NCBI GenBank assembly: GCA_943369525.1
Contig: CALRNL020000009.1
Span: 70,435-134,434, forward strand
Reading direction: 5' to 3'
Length of the DNA stretch: 64,000 bases
Source: BAIKAL-G1 sp943369525
GTDB taxonomy: Bacteria; Cyanobacteriota; Cyanobacteriia; PCC-6307; Cyanobiaceae
The notes beneath the pieces were generated by a model. The model saw nothing but the letters and a program-made list of their open reading frames with translations, ran no database searches and was not told the DNA's origin. Made by a program: the position numbers and the translations under genes. Shown piece by piece: positions 1-7,248 of this stretch; the stretch's first letter is position 1; every line of letters starts with the position of its first letter.

Positions 1-296
1 TGGCAGGCCAGCCCTTGCAAGTCCCCGAGCTCACGGCCGCCGGGGCGCTGATGGTGAACTTGCTTGGCAACGACAGGCCCCAGGCCGAGCGGGCGGCTGC
101 CCTGGCGACCCTGGCCGCCCTGCCGTTTGTCACGCTGCATTGGTACGGCAAACAGGGCTCGGCCCTGGGCCGCAAGTTGGGTCATGTCACCGTGCTGTTG
201 CAGGCCCCAGACCCAGAGCAGCGGGCCCTCGAAGCGATCCAAAGGTTGGAGGAAATCCGCACGATCTGGCCGCTGCCGAGCCAGGAATGGGCTTAG
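1..296 (+). CDS. purK: PurK C-terminal part (N5-carboxyaminoimidazole ribonucleotide synthase), cut by window edge
   Basis: Only the last ~98 codons are present; the frame is open from base 3 and upstream codons lie outside the window. The residues MVNLLGNDRP followed by LHWYGKQ and KLGHVTVLL match the C-terminal rudder-like domain of the ATP-grasp enzyme PurK, where the motif normally reads VNLLG...LHxYGK...R..GH(V/I)T. PurK carboxylates AIR with ATP and bicarbonate in purine synthesis. The identification rests on the C-terminal motif alone, so the catalytic ATP-grasp core cannot be checked here. Confidence 0.8.
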   Translation, partial: AGQPLQVPELTAAGALMVNLLGNDRPQAERAAALATLAALPFVTLHWYGKQGSALGRKLGHVTVLLQAPDPEQRALEAIQRLEEIRTIWPLPSQEWA

Positions 297-666
297 GATT
301 CATTCGAACTGCTGTGTTGGTGACTGCCTTCTACAGTTTTCTGATCTGACTCCCTTTTCGACATGGGGTGTCTGTCGCGACGGTGACGTAGACCGGCCCC
401 GTAGCCGGAAACGAAGCCCCGCTCTGATGCCCCTTCTGGTTCATCCAGGTCGGAATCTGGGGCAGAACGGCATGGTGGTTCACCCATTTCTCTCTCACGA
501 TTCTGGCCCCGGCCTTGGGTGGCTAGAGCTGAATCAGGTTGGTCCAACCAATGGCCAAAGCATTTAGGGTCAGGGCGATACCGGCCCCGACTGGTTGGTT
601 CATTTGAGCCCTAGGAATTGGCGGTTGGACAAAAGTCCCTGCAGGAGGGGCTGGCTTGTAGAGAAT
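297..666. other. Intergenic, nothing recognised
   Basis: About 370 bases between the end of purK and the end of the convergent GGDEF/EAL gene. Short open frames exist on both strands but none resembles a protein family, and I see no tRNA cloverleaf or clear terminator stem with a T-run. Confidence 0.4.
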
Positions 667-2463
667 TCAAATGGTGTTGGCTGAGACGCCTGCCCAGATG
701 CTTTTGAGCAGTCGCTCGGTGTCGGCGCCATTGAGGGGACGACCAAACAGGTAACCCTGGCCGTATTCGCAGCCCAAGCCCTTGAGTAAGTCGAGTTGGT
801 GCTCGGTTTCGATTCCCTCGGCCACTACCCCCATGTTGAGGGCGCTGGCCATGTCAATCACCGCTTTGACAATCACGCCATCGCCATGGTCAACCGAGAG
901 GCCATCGGTAAAGGAGCGATCAATCTTGAGCACGCCCACCTGCAGATTTTTAAGATAACGAAGGGATGAATAGCCCGTGCCGAAATCATCAATGGCCAAG
1001 CGCACTCCCAAGCTCTCCAACCTGTTGATGCAGGTTGTGGCCAACTCGATATCGTCAATGAGGGCAGTTTCCGTGATTTCCAGGTAAAGATTTGTAGGTT
1101 GGATTCGATGGGTTTTTATGGCATCGGCGACGCGATCGGTGAGGCTGAGATTCAGTAGGCTGCGGGCGGATACGTTGACAGAAATGGTGAGGGGTTTGTC
1201 CGGGCATGCCAGATTCCATTCGCTGGTCTTTCTGCAAGCTTGTTCAAGGATTTGGGCATCAAGATCAACGATGAGTCCGGTTTCTTCAGCAATGGGGATG
1301 AAGTCAACCGGGCTCAGTAGGCCCTGTTGGGGATGGATCCAGCGCACCAGGGCCTCAAAGCCGCAGATGCGGTTAGTCCAGAGTTCCATGATCGGCTGAA
1401 AGTAGCATTCCAGCTCCCTATTCACCAGGGCGCGACGCAGCTCGGACTCCATTGAGCTGCGTTGCTGGGCCGATTCGCGCATGGCCTGGTCGAAGTTGAC
1501 CACACAATGGCGACCCTTTTGCTTGGCCTCGTACATGGCCAAATCGGCGTTTTCTAGGATGGAATCCGCCGTATCCCGGGAGTTGGCATAGGCCAGGCCA
1601 ATGGAGGCGGAATGGGAGAGAAGTCGTCCACCGAGATTGATCGGGATGCTGATCTCGCTAATGATCTGCTCTGCCAGTTTCAAGGCTTGATCGGCTTGGT
1701 CGTAGCGACAGATCACGATGAATTCGTCGCCGGCTAGGCGAGCCAGGATGTCCTGGGGGCCGACCAATTGCCGCAGGATCCGCGCCACCGTGATCAGGAA
1801 TTGGTCGCCGGCCCCATGGCCGTAGGCATCATTGACAGTCTTGAAACGGTCTAGATCGATAAATAGAACCGCAATCACCGATTTAACCTGGGGCTGGTAT
1901 TGGCTTTGCTTTAGCCAAAGGCTGAGCTGTTCCAGGGCCATCTCCCGGTTTGGCAGGCCGGTGAGGCTGTCATGGGTGGCCCGGACCACGGCTGCCCCAT
2001 GGGCCTGGCGTTCTGCCGCCAGGGCCTTCCAGCTTTTGGAGCCAACTTGGATCGTGCGGCCGAAGGCGGCCAGCAGCAGCCGTTCTGATGGGCTGAAGGG
2101 ATGGCCGAGGCGACCGACGAGTAGCTGCTCCTGGTCGGCGAGCTCCAGCCAGCTGACCTCCAGGACTCCCGTGGCCAGCTCGAGGGTTGGGGACTGCTGC
2201 TGCCGCGCCTGGAGCAGTAGGGAGATTTCGCTGGGGAGGGCACCCCGGGAGTTGTGGATCTGGCCTTCGCTAAACAGCACAACCACCTGGGCGCCCAGGG
2301 CACCAGCCACCTGGTCAAGGGCGTTGACCCCCGGGTGGTCCCGTTCAGGATCAAACAGGGAGATCAGCTTGGTCAGGTGCTCCAGGGACTGGGCCAGCTC
2401 GCCCGAGGCTGGGTCAGGTTTAGGCACCCCAGGCTTCAAGTCACCATGGGAGGTGCTGATCAC
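667..2463 (-). CDS. GGDEF-EAL c-di-GMP turnover protein
   Basis: The 598-residue product has a GAF-like N-terminal region (about 1-155) with no predicted membrane segment, then a diguanylate cyclase domain opening with THDSLTGLPNR (163-173), then an EAL phosphodiesterase domain. The active-site signature is AGDEF (244-248), an allowed variant of GGDEF. The upstream inhibitory I-site position reads GPQD instead of RxxD, so product inhibition is probably absent. The EAL motif is at 370-372 in FEALVRW, and later DDFGTGYSSL and KIDRSF are intact, so phosphodiesterase activity is plausible. Whether cyclase, phosphodiesterase or both are active cannot be told from sequence. The start chosen is GTG at 2463. 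It is probably cytoplasmic. Confidence 0.9.
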   Translation of the reverse strand: MISTSHGDLKPGVPKPDPASGELAQSLEHLTKLISLFDPERDHPGVNALDQVAGALGAQVVVLFSEGQIHNSRGALPSEISLLLQARQQQSPTLELATGVLEVSWLELADQEQLLVGRLGHPFSPSERLLLAAFGRTIQVGSKSWKALAAERQAHGAAVVRATHDSLTGLPNREMALEQLSLWLKQSQYQPQVKSVIAVLFIDLDRFKTVNDAYGHGAGDQFLITVARILRQLVGPQDILARLAGDEFIVICRYDQADQALKLAEQIISEISIPINLGGRLLSHSASIGLAYANSRDTADSILENADLAMYEAKQKGRHCVVNFDQAMRESAQQRSSMESELRRALVNRELECYFQPIMELWTNRICGFEALVRWIHPQQGLLSPVDFIPIAEETGLIVDLDAQILEQACRKTSEWNLACPDKPLTISVNVSARSLLNLSLTDRVADAIKTHRIQPTNLYLEITETALIDDIELATTCINRLESLGVRLAIDDFGTGYSSLRYLKNLQVGVLKIDRSFTDGLSVDHGDGVIVKAVIDMASALNMGVVAEGIETEHQLDLLKGLGCEYGQGYLFGRPLNGADTERLLKSIWAGVSANTI

Positions 2464-2957
2464 CCCATGGGGGGACGGGGTTGTATCGGTAGGAGTTGGG
2501 ACGGTATGGGCCGTAGCGATAGGAGTTGTAATGGTGGATAGGAGGTGGGCCGATCTTGCCCTTATTGTTTCAACTCTAACGTAGATTTCCCTTTGGGGTG
2601 TCTATTCCCATCGGGGCTGGCCTCCCCAACGGCAGGTCGTTAAACCTCCAGCCAAGGGCTTGGGGTTGGAGGGCTGGGCCCTGGCTAGATGCTTGGTGCG
2701 GACCCCAGTTTCCTCGGGGTCATGGGAGTTGGGCGGCAGCCCCATGGTCAGGACGCCCCCCGGCTTTGACCCAGAGATCTGGCCAACCAAGGGGTTCGTT
2801 CGTCAACTAATGCAAAAAATGCAATTGGATGGCTGCGGCCTTCAATGGTGCCCTTTGGCTCGTTGAGCTGGCGCCCATCAGCTTGATCCAATGGCCTGGG
2901 GGGCAGCGCCCGCTGCCCAGGGACCCTTGCATGGTGGGTGCTTGGGGTTTGGATGGG
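2464..2957. other. Intergenic, nothing recognised
   Basis: About 490 bases upstream of the GGDEF/EAL gene and downstream of the DUF2103 gene. It is GC-rich, with short overlapping open frames on both strands that match no family I know. The leader and promoter of the GGDEF/EAL gene must lie here, but no confident -35/-10 pair is visible. Confidence 0.35.
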
Positions 2958-3239
2958 TCATGGGGCGTTGATTAGGGCGTCCACGGCGTTCTGCAATCCA
3001 TCCCGATCCAGGCTGGTGGTGAGAAACACCTCCTGGGCCGAGCTACCGCGCCGTGCCACCAGCTTCCAGCCACCGATGAGGGGTGCGGAGATTCGCAGCC
3101 GCAGGCTGGGGCTTCGCCCCCGAACCCGGCTGATGACCGCCGGGGTGATCGTGTCCACCTGGGGATGGAGCGCCAGCTTGCGCAGCAAAGGGATCAGTCC
3201 CTCCACGTAGGTGCTGTGGGTGATGACCACCCGCCCCAT
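2958..3239 (-). CDS. DUF2103 family predicted metal-binding protein
   Basis: A 93-residue protein beginning GRVVITHSTYVEGLIPLL, followed by TITPAVISRVRG, a conserved LRLRISAPLIGGWKLVARRG segment and QEVFLTTSL. This matches the small cyanobacterial DUF2103 family, described as predicted metal-binding; its reaction is unknown. It has no signal peptide or membrane segment. It lies 47 bases downstream of clpS on the same strand and could be co-transcribed with it. The ATG at 3239 is the natural start because the family signature begins immediately after it. Confidence 0.75.
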   Translation of the reverse strand: MGRVVITHSTYVEGLIPLLRKLALHPQVDTITPAVISRVRGRSPSLRLRISAPLIGGWKLVARRGSSAQEVFLTTSLDRDGLQNAVDALINAP

Positions 3240-3286
3240 GGCAGCGCAATCGGCAGGAACAAAAATCTAGGCAGATTGGCCCCGGC

Positions 3287-3622
3287 CTAGATCCGCTCTA
3301 GGGGCGCCATGGTCAGGCCTTCAGCGGCCAGCAGTTGGTGATAGTGCTCCGCCTGTTCAAAGGGTCCACTCCAGGCCACCGCCGACCCCTGGCTGTCGAT
3401 GCGGTGGGCTAGCTGCCAGGCCCGATCCGGATCCATCCCCGGGATATGGCGCAGCAGGCTTTCGACCACATGTTGATAGGTATTGAAGTCGTCATCGAGA
3501 ACGATGACCCGGGCTTGGGGGTAGGGCTCCCCCTGGCGAAGGCTGCGGTTGGTCTGCCTGGTCTGGGGGGCGGGGGCCAGGGGACGCATGGGCGTGCTGG
3601 TGAGGGCAGGAACGCTTGTCAT
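3287..3622 (-). CDS. clpS: ClpS, ATP-dependent Clp protease adaptor
   Basis: The core VIVLDDDFNTYQHVVESLL and the downstream HRIDSQGSAVAW and AEHYHQLLAAEGL are diagnostic for ClpS, the N-end-rule adaptor that delivers substrates to the ClpA/ClpC chaperone ring. The 111-residue form starts at ATG 3622; a TTG three codons upstream (3631) is possible but less likely. The first ~35 residues are a Pro/Thr-rich tail, as expected for ClpS. It is divergent from petN and about 67 bases away. ClpP and FtsH genes lie within 6 kb, so proteolysis genes cluster loosely here. Confidence 0.93.
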   Translation of the reverse strand: MTSVPALTSTPMRPLAPAPQTRQTNRSLRQGEPYPQARVIVLDDDFNTYQHVVESLLRHIPGMDPDRAWQLAHRIDSQGSAVAWSGPFEQAEHYHQLLAAEGLTMAPLERI

Positions 3623-3689
3623 GGCCCGCAATAGCTGGTCTCGTCAGGGGCCAAGCCTAGGTACACTGGACCCAAATTCACCAAAGTCC

Positions 3690-3791
3690 ATGCTGATCAC
3701 CCTGGGTTGGGCCTCCCTGGCTGCCATCTTCAGCTTTTCGATCGCCATGGTGGTTTGGGGCCGCAACGGCGACGGCACCCTCAACTTCTGA
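3690..3791 (+). CDS. petN: PetN, cytochrome b6f complex subunit 8
   Basis: A 33-codon gene encoding MLITLGWASLAAIFSFSI then AMVVWGRNGDGTLNF. This is the single transmembrane helix of PetN, with the invariant LGW start and VVWGRNG end; the NGDGTLNF tail is the extended form seen in marine and freshwater picocyanobacteria. PetN is an essential small subunit at the periphery of the b6f complex in the thylakoid membrane. The gene is divergent from clpS, a neighbourhood I recall from related genomes. The ATG at 3690 is fixed by homology. Confidence 0.95.
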   Translation: MLITLGWASLAAIFSFSIAMVVWGRNGDGTLNF

Positions 3792-3794
3792 GCC

Positions 3795-3944
3795 TTGCCT
3801 GAGTTTTCTCTAGGCCTCCCCACCTTGCTTGCGGCAACGGCGTTACTGTTGCTTGTGTTTGTGAGCGGTGGGGTGATCTATCTCTCCACGATCGAATGGC
3901 GGGATCGCCGCCGCCGTCAGGCTCCCCCCCTGTCCCGCCGTTGA
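3795..3944 (+). CDS. Small single-membrane-span protein downstream of petN
   Basis: A 49-codon frame starts at TTG 3795, three bases after the petN stop, and ends at TGA 3942-3944. The product has a polar start, one hydrophobic helix (about residues 9-31, ending GVIYLSTIEW) and a basic tail DRRRRQ...SRR. That pattern, an Nout/Cin single span with an Arg-rich cytoplasmic end, is typical of small thylakoid-complex subunits, and the tight spacing suggests co-transcription with petN. I do not recognise the family. No ATG is available, so the start is uncertain. Confidence 0.5.
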   Translation: MPEFSLGLPTLLAATALLLLVFVSGGVIYLSTIEWRDRRRRQAPPLSRR

Positions 3945-4093
3945 TCGGGTTTGGACCGGCAACACCGTCGCTCCATCCCATGCTGTTTCCTGTCCAGATA
4001 TTGGACTTGGTTGATTGATGGGCTAGGTGCCTCCCCCCTGGGGGCTCCTCCCCTATCGACCAATGGCCTGTCGGCTTTGGCTCTAAGGAGGCC

Positions 4094-5557
4094 GTGATCC
4101 AGCTCGCTCGCCCACGCCCTCCCCTGCCCGTGACTGGGCTAACCCTGGTCCTGCTGTTGCTCGGACCCAGCTGGCTGTTGGGGCGCACCCCCCGCCGTCA
4201 CGCTTCGGGCTTGGAACGGCTCGCGGCCAGCGCCGCCCTCTTGCAGAGTTTTCGCGCTGGCGACTTGGCCACGCCGCCGCCCCTTTGGAGTCAGCGGCTA
4301 GGCCCAGGTCTGGCCCAGCAGCTCTGGGCCCGCCAGTCGGGCCTTTGGTGGCAGTTTTGGGGCGGCCATGGCGATGGGGCTGAATTTTTGGTGCTGCCTG
4401 CCGCCCCCTTTGGCGGCGTCACCCCCCTGCCGCTGCCGGCTAGGGCCCTACAGGTGGACGATCTGGTGGTTTTGGCAGCCGATCCGCTCAACCGCCAGTG
4501 GTTGCAAGACCAGTTGCGGCTCAAATTCGCGCCGCCCCAGGGCCAGCAACGCCATTGCCTCAACCAGCTCAAGAGCTCGGAATCGGTCTACTGGAGTGGT
4601 CCCACCCTCGGCGAATTGCTCGGACCGCTCACTCCGCTGTTCCTGGCCTTTCAGCAGGGGTGCTTTGGCCTGGCCGGGCAGGGGAAAGCCCTGATCTGGC
4701 AGGGCCAGGCCAGTCCCCTGGGGCCTAGCCCGGCGAGCCCCCAAGCTGCGGGGCCATTGTTGAATCCATCGATGCGCCAGGACGCCGATGCCCTGCTGCT
4801 CCTGCAGGGGGGCCGGCTGGCCCCCCTCGTCGATGGGCTATTGGGGAGTCGGCTGGTGAGCGTACCGCTGGCCAAGAGCTATGGCCTGGGTCCTAGCCAG
4901 TTGGGCCTGCTGCGCCAGGCCCCCTTTCATCTGAGGCTGCGTTCCCAAGCCAAGGGTCCCTACCAGGCGGGTTTGGAGTTGCAACTGGCCTTGGGCGCCA
5001 ACGCCAGCGACTGGCAGGCCCTGCTGGCTGGGCTGCGCAAGGGCTTACGGGCCCAGGGCCTGGAGGACCGGGAAGCCAGCCCCCATTGGCAACGGCAGGG
5101 GGTGGGGGAACGCTTCAGCGACAGCACCTGGCAGCGTGCTTCTGGCAACTTGGATGGGGGCGGCCAGGCGGGGGCCGGCGTTGCTGGCGGCCCCCCGGCC
5201 CCAAACACCGTGGTGGGCGGCTGGCGTTGGTTGAACAGATCCTCCGGAACCTCCCAAGGGGTTGGCGGCCAGACCCATCCCCGGGTGCTGCTGCTGTTCC
5301 TGGGGCCCGAGCCCAAGCTGGGTCCCGGTGGTTTCGCCCGTCCAGTCGATAGGGATCGGGGCCTGGCCAGCGCCGGCAGCCTGAGCCTGTGGGCCCAGCC
5401 CCAGGCCCTTGACCGGCTTGGGCTCTGGCCGACGGGCCTTCCCCCCCTACTTAAACGCTCCAGGTCCTTGGAGATCAGGGCCAGGGCCATCGATGGGGCG
5501 GGATGGTCTTCCGGGCCAGGACCCAGCCAGCTAACCGGGCGACTGGAGCTGCCCTAA
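4094..5557 (+). CDS. Membrane-anchored protein of unknown function
   Basis: The 487-residue product has an N-terminal hydrophobic segment (about 14-30) after a short basic start, so it is either anchored or exported. The rest has no Cys-rich or catalytic motif I recognise, and a low-complexity Gly/Ala stretch (GGGQAGAGVAGG, about 355-366). Long frames on the opposite strand over the same DNA reflect high GC rather than genes. Synteny between petN and thf1 suggests a conserved picocyanobacterial protein, but I cannot name it. Confidence 0.65.
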   Translation: MIQLARPRPPLPVTGLTLVLLLLGPSWLLGRTPRRHASGLERLAASAALLQSFRAGDLATPPPLWSQRLGPGLAQQLWARQSGLWWQFWGGHGDGAEFLVLPAAPFGGVTPLPLPARALQVDDLVVLAADPLNRQWLQDQLRLKFAPPQGQQRHCLNQLKSSESVYWSGPTLGELLGPLTPLFLAFQQGCFGLAGQGKALIWQGQASPLGPSPASPQAAGPLLNPSMRQDADALLLLQGGRLAPLVDGLLGSRLVSVPLAKSYGLGPSQLGLLRQAPFHLRLRSQAKGPYQAGLELQLALGANASDWQALLAGLRKGLRAQGLEDREASPHWQRQGVGERFSDSTWQRASGNLDGGGQAGAGVAGGPPAPNTVVGGWRWLNRSSGTSQGVGGQTHPRVLLLFLGPEPKLGPGGFARPVDRDRGLASAGSLSLWAQPQALDRLGLWPTGLPPLLKRSRSLEIRARAIDGAGWSSGPGPSQLTGRLELP

Positions 5558-5646
5558 ACGGGGCTGGGCCGTTTGCAACCGGCCCCCCTTTGGCGTGGTT
5601 GCCAGGGAAGGATCCCGGCGCCCTCCCCAGGGGAGTTGGCCCGCTC

Positions 5647-6369
5647 CTAGGCCGGGCTTGAGCCTGGTTCGGTTGGTTCGAGCGGGAGTGCAGCCGCTTG
5701 GGCAGCGGCCTCCTGCTGGCGTTCACGGCGGCGCCGATCGGCAGCCACGGTTTCTTCCATCAGTTCCACCGCCTGGGCCATCTTCTCCACATTGGTGGCG
5801 TAGAGGCTGAGGTCCTTATCCAGGCGGGATTTGAGCAGGCCCATGGCCTCACCGATCTCGTGGGCCGATTGGCGCAGGGCTGCCGGCTCGAGCGCATGGG
5901 CGCCAGTGGCCTGCTGCAACAGGGTGAGCAGCCCTACAGCAGCGAGGCGGGAGTAGTGAAAATCGGGTTGCTTGACGGCACCCAGCACGTCGGCGATCGG
6001 AGCCGGAGCCCCGCTGCCGCCGCTGGTCAGCCAGCTAGACACCTCCTCGAAGCTGTGGTGGCCGACGGCCGCCACCATGGTTTGGCGCTCCTGCTCAAAA
6101 TCGGAGGCCGAAAAACCGGACGAGCCACAGAGGGCCTCAAACAGGGGCTGGCGCTGCTCCTCGGGCCGGTAGCCCTTAGAAAAGCTCTGAAACACTTGGA
6201 TCAGCCCCACGGCGAAGAGGCCATCGGCGCGAAAGCCCTTCTGATGGCTCAACAGATGCAGTTCCACCAACAGCTCATCGACCATGCGGCGGTAGAGCGG
6301 CGCGATCACGAAGGGGAAGGCGCGATGGAAGGCGCGCTTGCTATCAGCGACGGTGAGGCAGGCGCCCAC
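5647..6369 (-). CDS. thf1: Thf1/Psb29 thylakoid formation protein
   Basis: The start TVADSKRAFHRAFP, then VIAPLYRRMVDELLVELHLL, is the signature of Thf1 (Psb29). This protein is needed for photosystem II assembly and repair and for thylakoid biogenesis, and it affects FtsH levels in Synechocystis. The 240-residue length fits the family, and the C-terminal half contains a coiled-coil region (about 185-225, RRRRERQQEAAAQAAA). The start is GTG at 6369. The gene is divergent from clpP, and ftsH follows clpP, which is a sensible set of neighbours for photosystem II repair. Confidence 0.92.
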   Translation of the reverse strand: MGACLTVADSKRAFHRAFPFVIAPLYRRMVDELLVELHLLSHQKGFRADGLFAVGLIQVFQSFSKGYRPEEQRQPLFEALCGSSGFSASDFEQERQTMVAAVGHHSFEEVSSWLTSGGSGAPAPIADVLGAVKQPDFHYSRLAAVGLLTLLQQATGAHALEPAALRQSAHEIGEAMGLLKSRLDKDLSLYATNVEKMAQAVELMEETVAADRRRRERQQEAAAQAAALPLEPTEPGSSPA

Positions 6370-6469
6370 TCAGTTCAGGCCAGGGTGCGTTGACCATAGC
6401 GCCGTGCCACGCCGGCCGATGGGTGATCTGCCCTCAGTAGGATCGGGCCTGGAAGTCCCTGATGAGCCG

Positions 6470-7060
6470 ATGATCCCGATCGTGATTGAAGAGTCCGGGC
6501 GGGGTGAGCGCGCCTTTGACATTTATTCGCGCCTGCTGCGCGAGCGCATTGTGTTCCTTGGGGAAACGGTGACAGCCGAGTCGGCCAACCGGATCGTGGC
6601 CCAGTTGCTATTCCTTGAAGCCGAGGACCCCGAGAAGGATATTTTCCTCTATATCAATTCCCCCGGCGGCTCCGTCTACGACGGCCTTGGTATCTTTGAC
6701 ACCATGCAACACATCAAGCCCGATGTGCAGACCGTGTGTCTCGGCCTGGCGGCAAGCATGGGCGCCTTCCTCCTATGTGCCGGCACCAAGGGCAAGCGCA
6801 GCAGCCTCACCCACTCGCGCATCATGATCCACCAACCCCTGGGGGGAGCCCGGGGCCAGGCCAGCGACATTCGCATCCAGGCCGATGAGATCCTCTATCT
6901 CAAGGACAAGCTCAACACCGAGCTCGCCGATCGCACTGGTCAGCCCCTAGAGCGGATCCAGCAGGACACGGATCGGGACTTCTTCATGTCTCCCCAGGAA
7001 GCGATCGGCTATGGGCTGATCGACAAGGTGATCGACAAGCGTCCGATTCGCCCCGTCTGA
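6470..7060 (+). CDS. clpP: ClpP, ATP-dependent Clp protease proteolytic subunit
   Basis: Counting from ATG 6470 the protein is 196 residues, the usual ClpP length, and begins MIPIVIEESGRGERAFDIYS. The catalytic triad is present: Ser96 in GLAASMGAFLL, His121 in RIMIHQPLGG and Asp170 in QDTDRDFFM. An in-frame ATG at 6419 would add 17 residues, but homologues start at MIPI. ClpP forms the barrel of the Clp protease. Cyanobacteria carry several paralogues, and which one this is cannot be settled from sequence alone. A terminator hairpin lies 62 bases after the stop. Confidence 0.93.
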   Translation: MIPIVIEESGRGERAFDIYSRLLRERIVFLGETVTAESANRIVAQLLFLEAEDPEKDIFLYINSPGGSVYDGLGIFDTMQHIKPDVQTVCLGLAASMGAFLLCAGTKGKRSSLTHSRIMIHQPLGGARGQASDIRIQADEILYLKDKLNTELADRTGQPLERIQQDTDRDFFMSPQEAIGYGLIDKVIDKRPIRPV

Positions 7061-7122
7061 ATTGGCCTGGTCAGCGACCAAAAGCGCCTGCCCCAATCCA
7101 TTAAAGGGGTTCAATCCAAACT

Positions 7123-7158
7123 AAAAAGCCCTGCCTGGTAATCCAGGGCAGGGCTTTT
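7123..7158 (+). terminator. Hairpin terminator between convergent clpP and ftsH
   Basis: Left arm 7123-7138 and right arm 7143-7158 pair along about 15 positions with a single bulged C and a TAAT loop. The arms read AAAAGCCCTGCCTGG and CCAGGGCAGGGCTTTT. The right arm ends in a T-run and the left begins with an A-run, so it can terminate transcription in both directions. This suits its position between two convergent genes. Confidence 0.85.
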
Positions 7159-7248
7159 ATGCTGTCGATCGCTTCTGGTTATGGCTGGGCAGCTGTTTGG
7201 GGTTGGCCAGCCATAGCTGTTTTGGCTAGGACTTGGTTCCAGTTGGCT

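Noticed and set aside
7081..7125. tRNA-like GGTTCAATCC sequence near 7109
   Set aside because: No acceptor, D or anticodon stems can be formed upstream, and the adjacent hairpin is a terminator.
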